Shown here: piece after piece, positions 13,801 to 25,800 of the stretch
Position numbering within the stretch: position 1 is the first letter of the stretch
Layout of the letters: the number at the start of each line of letters is the position of its first letter
Assembly (NCBI GenBank): GCA_029204225.1
Contig: CM055101.1
Coordinates: forward strand, 31,997,683 to 32,061,682
Direction of reading: 5' to 3'
Length of the DNA: 64,000 nucleotides
DNA from: Diphasiastrum complanatum
Lineage: Eukaryota > Streptophyta > Lycopodiopsida > Lycopodiales > Lycopodiaceae
The notes under the pieces: generated by a model
What the model was told of the DNA's origin: nothing
Seen by the model: the letters and a program-made list of their open reading frames with translations, nothing else
Database searches by the model: none
Made by a program: the position numbers and the translations under genes

Positions 13801-16800
13801 TCCCGGCGCCACTGTGACCAGAATCCAGCCGGCGCCAAGTTCCTATGGCTGAAAATCTTTGATCGGTTCTAGCGGAGTCCAGAGAGCTCAGATCGATGTG
13901 CAATCACCTCACACGATCTAGGCATGATTAAAGGAAGCCTGGGGATCAATAAAATCTAGAGAGAGAAAATTACTTTCTAGAAAGAGAAAATCCTAGAGAG
14001 GGAAAAACGTGCTTTACCAGCTTGGGTAGAGTGCTTGGTATGAGTGGGGGTGCCGAATCATACCAATACTATAGGGGAGTGCGGGTTGCGACTCAGGGCG
14101 AGCTCCAACCAAGTCTCAGCCTCCCTTGCTGGAATGTTGTCATGGCTCTCGCCTTGGCATGCTAGCGCCCCGGAGACTAGGGTCGGTCACACAGTTGAAA
14201 TGTAAAGCTGACTCAGGTGCACCCAGCGTGCCCTGTAAGACTCTAAGGGGTGATGCTCCCTAAGGTCCCAGAGCAAGTTAGAACGTCAAGGACTGAGCCT
14301 CCGACCTGTGGTGAGCCAGTCAAGTAGTTACAAGTCATGAGCTAGCTCTGGAGCTCGAGTCATGGCCTAGTCAGGAAGCAAGTTGATTCAGCCATCGGAA
14401 CGTCTCCTGGGACCCATGTCTGGGAGCCAGACTGATTCTGCCAGGCTTGCCAGGCTTAATCAGCAAAATAAGAACCAAGTCCCAAAAAGCGTGCTTGACC
14501 AAAAAGCACTATGTTTCAGAACAGAGGGGGTGCACCGAATCACAGCAGAACTATAGGGAGAGTCCGGCAGACAGAAACTTGGGCAGCTCAACCAGCGCCA
14601 GGAATCCAGTCGCCAGGTCTCAGCTCCCTCTACCAGCACGAGCCAGGCACAATGCCCAGCACGTGTTGGTGGCCCTGAGACCGGTCAGTCTATGTATGAA
14701 TGTAACCTCCTCCAAAATCTAATAAAGTTGATCCTTGGGGATGATTACCATTTCGGTTTCGCCTCCGGGACTGGTCCAAGTGGAAGGACCCTTACTACAA
14801 CCTTTTTGCGTCGCTGGCGCCTAAGGGTCCCTGTCATCGACATGGGGCTTGCCGCTATGCCAATCGGTCAGTCTGGCGACCACTATGCCTTGGGTTTCAT
14901 GTGTGGCTTGTCTTTGCCTTTGGTTACCTTTTGGGGACGGATTTTGAGTTGGCTTTCGGGTTGGTTGGGATTCCAGTTTTATTAAGTCTGAATGGTTAAG
15001 CTTGTCACGTTTCTGAGTTGGCTTTTACGGAAGTGCATGATGGATGAATGTTAGAATTAAGCGCGTGTTGGGGAAACCGCTCAAGTCCCAGCGCCCTTTG
15101 AGGCGACGGTGCAACATGTGGTATCAGAGCTGACTAGCCGGTCAGTTACGCAAGTCTCACAGGGATGGCCACGTTTTGGGATTTGTCAGGACAACCGTTG
15201 TGCAAGGTGCTGCCCACAGTGTAAGCACGGGTGCGCCCACGGTCGGGGTGGTCGGCAGAACGGGGGACTTGATGAGTCAAAGTGCTGCCCTCGAGGTGTA
15301 AGCACGGTCAGTTTCCGCGGTTCGGGCCTGGCGCCGTCTGCACGTAGGACAGATGAGGCAATGTGTTGCCATTAGGTTGGTGAAAGCACGGTCTGTGCCT
15401 TGTGGGGTGCGGGGTGACATATTCGAACTGTACGGGTTAACCATTGATACAGAGATGCTGCTCGAATTCGGGTGTAAAGCACGGGTGGTTAGCTGCCGGT
15501 GCGGGATAGCTGCCGATCGTTTAGCTATAAGCGCTATCGTCCAAAAGGTGGTGGGGCGTGACTGAGGCAATGTGCTGCTTAATGGTGAAAGCACGGATGG
15601 TTGGATGTTTCCCCGTGGGCTAATTCTGTGATAGATTTGTGTGGGCGCGGTTAGGCAAAGGTCCTACGTCCGGTCTCAAGGGGAATGTGGCTTGAGAGGG
15701 ATCCTCTGTGTTTGCTTTGGTTGGTATGTTCGTTTGTGGTGTGCTTGTTTGGACCTGAATAACCCCTGGTTGCTTAACTTCTTCCAGATGATCTAATCTA
15801 GTTGGGAGTTGAAGGAGGAATTTACATTTGTGTGTAGACGACATACAAGTATGGAAAGGAGCTTCCATGGGGCAACCCCCAAGATTGGTTCAAGATTACT
15901 ATTCCTATCCAGAAAGATCGCGGGGAGGAAGTCAGATCTCATGATCGACTCCGAAGCTTCACATAACTATATTTCAAGGAGCGTAGTGGAACAGTTCAGC
16001 TTGCCGACCAGAAATGTAACATCAACGCTCAAGGTAGAAACAACAAAGGGAGCACTGGACGCAGACAAAGCGACATTGAACATCTCGGTGCAAATTGGGA
16101 GATGGAAGGCTAAACTTAGCTTTCTGATTTTAGAGATGGATGCCTTCGATGTAATTTTGGGCCTTCCCTGGCTAAATGAACATTGTATTGCAGTTTTGGG
16201 TAGGAGCTCAAACTTGGTTCTCTTGGATTACAAGGGACAGATCTGTATGACAAAAGCTCTGCCTAGAGGGAACGCGAAGGGCACCGATATTGAACAAAAT
16301 CTGGTTGCTGCATCTGTGATTAAAAGCATGGCGAAAGGGAAAAGGTCAAAGTGCTTTCTTTGTATCTGCAGAGAGGTTTCAGAAGGGAAAAACGCACAAC
16401 AGAAAAACTTGCCAAAGGAGGTGGCAGATTTGCTAGCGGAATTTAGCGATGTGTTTCCAGAAGAACTCCTAGCTAAGTTACCTCCTCGAAGACCAGTGGA
16501 CCATAAGATTGAGTTGGTACCAGGAACAGAACCAACTTCACGAGCACCTTATAGGATGTCCCAAGAAGAGTTGGTGGAACTGAAAGGACAACTTGGTGAA
16601 TTGATAGACAAAGGATTCATTAGACCCAGTGCTTCGCCTTTTGGAGCCCCTGTACTATTCGTGGAAAAGGCGGACAAGACACTGCGGATGTGTGTGGATT
16701 ACCGCATGCTCAACAAGGGTACCATCAAGAACAAGTATCCCATGCCTAGAATTGATGACCTGTTCGACCAGCTCAAACATGCCAGATATTTTAGCCGAAT

Positions 16801-19800
16801 AGATCTTAGATCTGGATATCACCAAATTCGAATAGCTAAAGGCGATGAGCACAAAACGGCTTTTCGAACACGGTATGGGAGTCACGAATTCAGGGTGATG
16901 CCGTTCGGTCTAACAAACGCACCAGCCACTTTTTGCACGTTGATGAACAACATTTTTCAAGACTGCTTAGATGAATTTGTCATTGTGTACATCGATGACA
17001 TCTTGGTGTTTAGTCGTAGCCTCAAAGATCACATTAAACATTTAAGGACTGTCCTTCAACGACTAAGGAAGAACAACTTGTTCGCGAAAAGAGAAAAATG
17101 TGAATTTGTGGTAGAGGAAGTTGATTTCCTTGGACACGTTATAGGCTACGGAGGAATTTGGATGGATCCTAAGAAGATCAAGACTATCTTGGATTGGCTG
17201 GCTCCTAAGACTGTTCATGGCATCAAATCCTTTGTGGGCTTATGTAACTTTTACAGGAGATTCATTGAGGCATTTAGCAAAATTGTGGCACCACTGTTGG
17301 AGCAGACCAAGACTCATCTGAAGATGACATGGACACCGGAATGTGAAGCAGCGTTCCAAGAACTAAAACGACGGATCACTCAAGAACCCATTCTTGCCTT
17401 ACCGGACTTTAGCAAACCTTTTGAAATACATACAGACGCGTTGAACTTTGCTATTGGGGCCGTGCTGATGCAAGACGGAAAACCTGTTGCATATTTTTCA
17501 AAGAAATTGAGTGACGTAGAGCGACGATGGCCAACTCATGAAAAAGAAATGGTCGCAGTAGTTCAAGCAGTGGAGCATTGGAGACATTATGTGGCAGGAA
17601 AACCCTTTAAGGCGTTCACTGATAATGTATCACTCAAGTACTTCTCATCCCAAGGTATGCTCACGCCAAAGCAAATGCGATGGCAAAACTTTCTCTCGAA
17701 ATTCAATATAGACATCGTACACATGGTGGGAAAGAACAATGTGGTGGCGGACGCACTAAGTAGACAGGAACACTTGATGGCAACAATGACAACTCAGGTG
17801 ACTGACCTACTCCAAGAAATCAGGGAGAATTATGGTGCAGATGCGTTGGCGAAGGACTTAATGATCTAATTCCAGCTGGGAAAGCCTCATAAACATTTTA
17901 CTTGGAAAGATCAAATGGTTGTTTATAAACAACGCGAAGTATATGTCCCAGACAACATCAACCTGAGGAAGAAAATCTTGCGAGAACATCATGACGTACT
18001 AGCCGCCGGACATCCAAGGGTGAATCGCATGTATGAACTTCTCAAAAGAGGCTTCTATTGGCCAGGTATGTGGGCAGACGTTGAATCCTATGTGCAAGCA
18101 TGCCCGACATGTCAACAAGTGAAGGTGGAACCGCTAGCTCCAGCAGGACTACTCCAACCATTACCGGTACCAGCATACCCATGGGATTCGGTGAGCATGG
18201 ATTTTATTGTTCAACTACCACGGTGCCAAGGCTTCGACTCAATCTATGTGGTGGTTGACCACTTTTCAAAGCAAGTTCATCTAGTACCAACTAAGAGTTC
18301 AATGACAGCTGAAGAAGTGGCAAGGTTATTTTTCAAATGTGTCTTCAAATACCACGGCCTGCCTAGAACGATTATTTCTGACCGAGACACCAAGTTCGTC
18401 GGAAAGTTTTGGACTTGTCTATTTTGCCTCGTGGGAACTGGACTGAATTTCAGCACTGCATATCACCCTCAGACAGATGGGCAAACGGAACGAGTCAATC
18501 GACAGATTGAACAATATTTACGAAATTATGTCGCTTGGGACCAATCCGATTGGGTCAACTACTTGGATATTCTCGAGTTTGCACATAACAACCAAGTGAA
18601 CAGATCTACTGGAAGGGCACCCTTCGAGATAAGCAATGGTCGGCTACCGATTGTTCCAAGTTCTTTTCTTACAGGCGTGCAGGAAACACTAGTACCTACT
18701 GTAGAGGAATTCATCAATGAGTGGCACACAAAGCTGACAGAGGTGAAGTCAGTTTTAGAGCAGTCACAAAGGAGTATGGCAGCTGATGTAAACCCACATC
18801 GACGAGAACTGGAATTTGAGGAAGGTGATCAAGTATGGCTGAACACAAAGAACATTGCGTTACCAAAATGTTTTTCTCATAAGTTCGTTCGACCTTATGC
18901 GGGACCATATTATGTCACCAAGAAGATCAACCCAGTGGCTTACCGATTGGCGCTACCGTCCAGCTTGGATATACACAATGTGTTTCATATCTCATTACTC
19001 AAACGGTACAAACCAGATGAGCGATTTGATCGGCAACACGAACTCCGTCACCCACCAACGACACTTGATGATACAAAGAGGCAGCTTGTACCAGAACAAA
19101 TATTGACACATAGAAAGCGAACTGGCGTTCAACGTGAATATCTAGTGAAGTGGCTACGGGCTCCACTTATTGAGGCTTCTTGGGAGTATGAAGACAAACT
19201 TAAGGAGGGAGCCCCTGAAGTACTAGCAGATTATCTGCAGAAGAACCAACGCAATAGCCGTTTTCCCAGATCGGCACACACAGCACTACCTGGCGGCATG
19301 CCTCCTACATAAACATTCATGGCCATTTTGAAGTTCAAGGAACTTCCAGGTATCTTTCTTAAGTTTGTCAATAAATCACTTGCAGCTTAACACAGGTTTT
19401 ACGTAAGTGAACTTTATCTACACTTTTCCTGTGCTACTGCTAATGTATTTTTAATTCAAAGTTGTTAAGGCCGGTGAATTAAGCCCGTGCCATACGTCCT
19501 AGGTCTAGTTTGGCCCTGATGAGGACATCAGCTTTTTCTAACGAGGGGAGGATGTTGTAAAGCTGACTCAGGTGCACCCAGCGTGCCCTGTAAGACTCTA
19601 AGGGGTGACGAACGTCAAGGACTGAGCCTCCGACCTGTGGTGAGCCAGTCAAGTAGTTACAAGTCATGAGCTAGCTCTGGAGCTCGAGTCATGCCTAGTC
19701 AGGAAGCAAGTTGATTCTGCCACTGGAACGGCTCCCGGGACCCATGTCTGGGAGCCAGACTGATTCTGCCAGGCTTGCCAGGCTTAATCAGCAAAATAAA

Positions 19801-22800
19801 AACTAAGTCCCAAAAAGCGTGCTTTACCAGAAAGCACTATGTTTCAGAACAGAGGTGGTGCGCCGAATCACAGCAGAACTATAGGGGGAGTCCGACAGAT
19901 AGAAATTTGGGCAGCTCCAGCGCCAGGAATCTAGTCGCCAGGTCTCAGCTCCCTCTACCAGCACGAGCCAGGCACAATGCCCAGCACGTGTTGGTGGCCC
20001 TGAGACCGGTCAGTCTATGTATGAATGCAACCTCTTCCAAAATCTAATAAAGTCGATCCTTGGGGATGATTACCATTTCGTTTTCGCCTCCGGGACTGGT
20101 CCAAGTGGAAGGACCCTTACTACAACCTTTTTGCGTCGTTGGCGCCTAAGGGTCCCTGTCATCGACATGGGGCTTGCCGCTATGCCAATCGGTCAGTCTG
20201 GCGACCACTATGCCTTGGGTTTCATGTGTGGCTTGTCTTTGCCTTTGGTTACCTTTTGGGGACGGATTCTGAGTTGGCTTTCGGGTTGGTTGGGATTCCA
20301 GTTTTCTTAAGTCTGAATGGTTAAGCTTGTCACGTTTCTGACTTGGCTTTTACGTAAGTGCATGATGGATGAATGTTAGACTTAAGCGCGTGTTGGGGAA
20401 ACCGCTCAAGTCCCAGCGCCCTTTGAGGTGCCGGCGCTGATGTAAGTCAGACCGATTGCTTGGAATGGATGTTACTCGTTTGTAACGAAGCTTCGAGTTG
20501 GTTAAGTTTGATGTATGTCGGGCGGCTTGCTTGGAGGGAATTCACCCACATCGGGACTCCCGATCTGGCATGGCGCCAGGTTGGATCTCAATGTTGGTTT
20601 TCGGAACTTCAAGTTGGTTAAGTTTGATCGTTGTTGGCGAGTTGGCTGCTTGTATGTCAAGTGGGTTTGGATGGCAAGAGTTGAAGGCTGGGAAGCTAAG
20701 TCGTGGTTCCCGGCTCCCTTTGGGATGCCTGCGCTACAGCTCTGCGAAGGTTGGTACACTATTTTGAATTTTTTTGGTTTTTCTCTGATTTTTCAAGATC
20801 TGCTTGGAACTAACTCTCGCAGGCTTCTGTGCGGGTCTGGGACAATACCCTGGAGCTGCTGTCAATCATGCGAAGGTTGGTTCCCACTGGTTTTAGAGAA
20901 AACAGAATCTGATGAGATTTTTGCCTCTTTTCTCTCCAAAATGCAGATTTGAACATTGTTATGGGTTTTCCAAGACTTTTGGTTGGATGTCAAGGCCTTA
21001 GAGGCTGTTTTGGGTCTCCACTACCCTCTCACACCTCCTCCGCTAGCTGTGAACAGTCCAAGCATAAGAAATCACACAAAACAAGCTAAATCTACCCAAA
21101 AAACCACCTAAAAACACTCTAAAAAAGTAAAAACAACTAAAAATGCAACTAAACTAGTAAGTGAAACCTATCCCCGGCAACGGCGCCACTGTAGGGTGTG
21201 TAGTTCATCAGTTGGTGAGCAGCCCTTCCGCCTGTCAAAGAGGGTTAGAACACTAGATAGATGCCTAACTATATCAAGTTGCTAGATTTAGGTGTATTCT
21301 ACTCTTTTCCCTGCTCTACTCCATTTTAACACTACTTTCACTAACTCTAATCCACTTAACACTACTTCCCTTAACTCTAACCACATGCATTCATCTTGAT
21401 AGAGAGTGAATAGAGGAAGAGAAGGAGAGAGAGTGATAGAGACGAGGATAGAGATGGAGAGTTGAGATGGAGGTTGGCTCAAATGCTCAATGTCATTGCT
21501 TATAGAAAAACCTTAACTAGCACAAAGCAAAAACATGGAAACTAGAAACAACAAGCAAAACATAACAAGAGCATAAGCAAGATTGATTAGCAAATGAGGA
21601 TGCTTGAGCTCTCAAAATAGTAGAGTCTCCTCCTCTCTATTAAGCATGAAAATATGATACAAATGGTGCCTTTTTATGGATGGGGAAGGCCCTTGTCCCT
21701 TTCTCCTATTGGCTATTCCAAGGAATGTGGGATTGAAATCCGCACCCTTCATAAAAAACACAAACTAATCAATGGTGGAGAGAGAAACACACTTCACCTA
21801 CCACCAATTGACTTTGACTAATTAACCAAACTTAGGAACTTAAGTTTAAGCTTAACTTTGGCCTTCTAATATTATTTTTAATTACATGGCCCAAAGTCAA
21901 GTTTATGTCCAAAATTATTTATTTACAAGTGCTCATTGGGCCATGGGCTTACACGCACAGGATGCCACAACCCTCGCGACTATTTCTATTTCTCCGACTT
22001 TATTTATTTACAGAGTGGTGGGAATACCCCCAACACATACCTGTCCCGCCACGGAAGAAAACCCGTCATGGTTGCAGACGGCCAATACAGCCTTCATCTC
22101 GACGTATCGTTCAGCGGACACTTCGGGCCTATTTTACTTGATCTCTGTTATTCACCCGGTCCGGGTTGTGGGCATCCCTGCTTTCTCCTAGTCATCAGTC
22201 CTACTTGGCCCGGGTTGTGGGCGTTTTATTGTTTACATTACTTTAGTTCTCATGTACAATTTTCTTCAGTCTGCACATTGATGATGCTCCCATGCATCTT
22301 TGTACATATGTATGTGTCTTATGCACCTATGGGTGCCTTCAAGACGTTAATAAAGCTTCTTCTTCTTCTCTCTCTCTCTCTCTCCAATTGGCTATCGAGA
22401 CCGACAGATTCCAAGGTACCCCACAAGAGGAGAGATTATGCCAGCTATGTTCTTCACATGATGTGGAGTCCGAGGAGCACTTCATCTTCAGATGCCCTAT
22501 ATATTATGCGATCAGAGGGAGATACCACTGCCTATTCCGGGACATGCCTATTACACTCCGATCGCTCATTGCATATGAGGACCCTTGTTGTGTTGCGCTT
22601 ACGATACGAGAGATGGTCTTGCTTCAACATGATATGTACCAGTCTGGTCACCAGCCACATCCTAGCTCTCAGGCTCAGACTACGTCATTCTTCTCTAAGA
22701 GACGACCACACCGAGACATCGAGTCTGATGACGACGACGACGATACACCACCTCATAGATATAGAAACAATGCATCATTCACAGTCATGCGGCAGCTCGC

Positions 22801-25800
22801 ACTACCCGTCCTATCATGAGAGCACACACTTTTCACCCTCTTAGACGACGTTAGCAACAATCCGTATTACCTCCTGCTACAGCTCGCATCACATCCTTTT
22901 TCAGCAGCAGTGCCAAATAATATGATTTTATTCTTAGCAGCTATTTTTCTCCCACTTACTAACAGTTTATAGTTTACAGTTATGTTGTTCATCTTTTATG
23001 CGTAGTTTTTTTTTTTGGAGACGTTTTATATACGCTCCCATGGTTACACCACACTTGACATGTTTATATGCTTTTTGGCATGGAAAAGACATTAATAAAG
23101 CTTCTCTCTCCTTGGCCAGTTTCCCTTGTGAATGCTCCCAACTGGTTTTTGTACTTGCTGTAATGAACCTCAAGCTCATAAACTTTTGCCTGCACTAGGT
23201 AGACCTGTGACACCGTTGGAATTTTTCCCACCATTGTAGCCATATAGCTTTGAGCTGCTCCATCCTGCAAGCAGAAAATGTTTAAGCAACCAACTTTAAG
23301 GAATCGCTTAAGCAATCACCAAAATCAATCAACACATAGTGTGCAATGAAAATGCAAGAAAGGTAAACAAAAATCACTCAAAGAGAATGCCAAATTCAAC
23401 TAACATATGTACTTGGCATCTGGAAGAATTGGTTGCTGCAAGTCCTTGCCAATGCAGTTTTTGAATTCAGACAATAGCCATTGTGCTGCCTTCTCGATTT
23501 ACGATGAATACTATAGCACTGAATTCCATACCCTCAAGTGTGCTTCTCTATCCCACTCAATGGATTTCATAGATGTGGCCAACCTGCATAGAGCCTCACG
23601 ACACTTGAGAAAAAGCTCAAGCACCCAATGGCAGTGCATGTGGAACCTGGCTAGGGCTTGGCACCTGTTAGAATAATAAATGTAAATGATGTAGAAGCCA
23701 TAGGTTACTATGACCCAAAAGGTCGAGATCTATGTAACCATGGTCATTTATATTTTAGGCCCAAGTTAGTATGAAACTAACTTGTAGGGACTCATAGGTC
23801 CACTAGGGGCCTATACATGTGAATTAAGTACCTAACTTGTTATTTGGGGTACTTAATTATTTTATGTAACTTATGGTAGCTAGATAGCCATTAGTCAAGT
23901 TATTGGACAGCCAACAGTCATGAAGGTAGATAGCCATCTTGGACTACTTATATGTAGCCATTCATTTGTATGAGACACACTTTTGTTAAGCAATCTACTG
24001 TTCATATTGGCTGTCCACAAGTTTCTACAAGAGGGTCATCTAACCATCTCTCTCTTCTCTTTGAGAATACTTTGTGTTAATGAATAGTCTTGATTATGGA
24101 TTCCTACATGGTATCAGAGCCTTTTTTCAGAATTGATTGCTTGCTGGAGGGCACCCAATAGGCAGTCACATTTCTATCTTTTGGTTCATAAAAATCAAAA
24201 TTTTTCTGATTTTTGTGGAGAGAGAACTGTTCGGCTCCTTCTTGTTTTTTGTGCAGGAAATTGCAGGAAAAAGCTTGGAACCTCCACTCATTTGGGAGCC
24301 AGCAGTAGGACGCCCATGCTCAACTAGTTTTCATGTGATTGAAATCAGATTACATGCTTCAAATTTCAGATTTTCTTCTTGGAGGAGGGCGCCCATCTAC
24401 CTTGAAGACAAATGTGTTTTTGACACAATTTTAGTGGCTGAAATTTTTCTGTTTTGGAGCTTGGAAGAAGGTCCTACCATCTGCTCCATTAGCACATTGA
24501 GTGCACACCATTTTACCACAAAAGTTTTGGTTGTGGTTTTGGCTTCATTGGAACCCTGCATATTAGTATTCTGTTATTTCAGCTGAATACTTCCACCTAT
24601 ATCTTCTTGTGAATGAGCTATTGCATGTGGCGTATTGCAATCTATAGTGCTCATTAATTCAGCTTTGATCTTGCTGATTTTTTAGTAGAATGGCTAAAGA
24701 ATCTGAATCTATAGGTTCTTTGTTCAATGAAGATAGGTTGGATGGAACTAATTTCTCCTTGTGGTGCTATATGATCAAAAACCTCCTTATTGCTAAAGGT
24801 TTGTTTGAAGTTGTAAGTGGTGATGAAGAGAGGCCACCTAGTTTGGCACCTACTACACCGTCAAGAGCTACTTCTTCAACATATGTGGAGGTGTCTTCCG
24901 AAGAACAAAAGAAGTGGGATCGACGTGATGCACAAGCACATTCGGTCATAGCGCTATCCGTGAAGAGATCAATCCTACCTCACATTTGATCATGCAAGAC
25001 TTCCAAGAGTGCTTGGGAAGTACTTGCCAAGATGTTCCAAGTGAAGAATACGGCGAAAGTGCTTTTTCTACGTAATCAACTCTCAACATTGAAGATGCAA
25101 GAGGGTGATACGCTTTCAAATCACTTAATGAAGATCAAGGATCTTCGTGGAGAGCTTCTTGGCATTGACGAAATTGTCGAGAACTCTCAATTTGTTTCAA
25201 TTACTCTTAGTTCACTTCCTCATTCCTATCTTCCATTTGTGTCTACTTTAAGCATATCTCTTAGGGGACATCAAATCTCCTTTGAAGAGCTTGTTGGCTT
25301 ACTTCTCCAAGAAGACCAAACAAGGATTAATTTTGGTGAACTAGAAGATCAAGCCTTCTTCACCAAAGGCAAGGGCAAGGGCAAGTGGAAAGGTGAGCCT
25401 TCTTCTTCCAAGGATAATCCAAGGAAGGCCAAGGTCAAGGATCCAAAAAGAAGGGTAAGTGCCATTATTGTAAAAAGTTTGCGCACCACATAAAGGAATG
25501 TGGGAAGAAGCTTACTAAGGATAATAAGAAAGGTATTGATACAAATACAGCCATGATTTCATTAGAACATCAAAAGGAGGATGATTCTTTCAATGGTGAT
25601 TTTGCTTTTGTCACTAACAATCTCATTTCTAATCAAAATGAGATTTCTACCACTTCTCGACTTGTTGGTTTTTCAGCAGAAAACATCACTACTTCAGCTT
25701 TGCAGGTTGCTGTTTTTTCTTCCATTGATTGGGTGATTGATAGCGGAGCTACACGCCATATGACTCACCATAGAGACGTCTTCACAAAGCTTATGAAAAT

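Larger units (their letters stand above)
10177..20738 (+). mobile_element. Composite Ty3/gypsy chromovirus with three mosaic LTRs
   Basis: A 10,562-bp insertion into the leader of element D, with the 5-bp target duplication GCTCT at 10172-10176 and 20739-20743. Layout: LTR1 (10177-11378), non-coding interior (11379-13717), LTR2 (13718-15116), pol interior without gag (15117-19552), LTR3 (19553-20738). The outer LTRs share their last 300 bp but not their U3. LTR1 and LTR2 share U3 type alpha; LTR2 and LTR3 share type gamma. Both interiors open with an initiator-Met primer site and a shared leader, and both close with CTGATGAGGACATCAG plus a purine tract. It reads as a non-autonomous and an autonomous partner fused in tandem. 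Confidence 0.82.
7548..21978 (-). mobile_element. Element D: gag-only LTR retrotransposon (TR-GAG-like), split by a nested chromovirus
   Basis: Two direct repeats of about 785 bp (7548-8329 and 21190-21978) flank a minus-strand interior. It has a primer site next to the right LTR (21171-21188), a leader (20744-21170 joined to 9557-10176) and a single gag frame (9556-8504). Less than 180 bp separates the gag stop from the left LTR, so there is no room for protease, RT or integrase. Removing the nested element at 10177-20738 gives an element of about 3.9 kb. This is the TR-GAG layout of non-autonomous elements that keep only gag. No convincing target duplication is visible, and the 5' LTR begins CG instead of TG on the minus strand. 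Confidence 0.78.

Noticed and set aside
21171-21188. Possible tRNA gene, as the sequence equals a tRNA 3' end with CCA
   Set aside because: Only the last 18 bases of a tRNA are present and they abut an LTR, so this is a primer-binding site. Nuclear tRNA genes do not usually encode CCA.
21936-22844. 302-codon open frame on the plus strand
   Set aside because: It crosses an LTR end, a LINE 3' untranslated region and an out-of-frame copy of the zinc-binding domain. No domain is visible in this frame; the LINE frame at 22385-22819 explains the coding signal.
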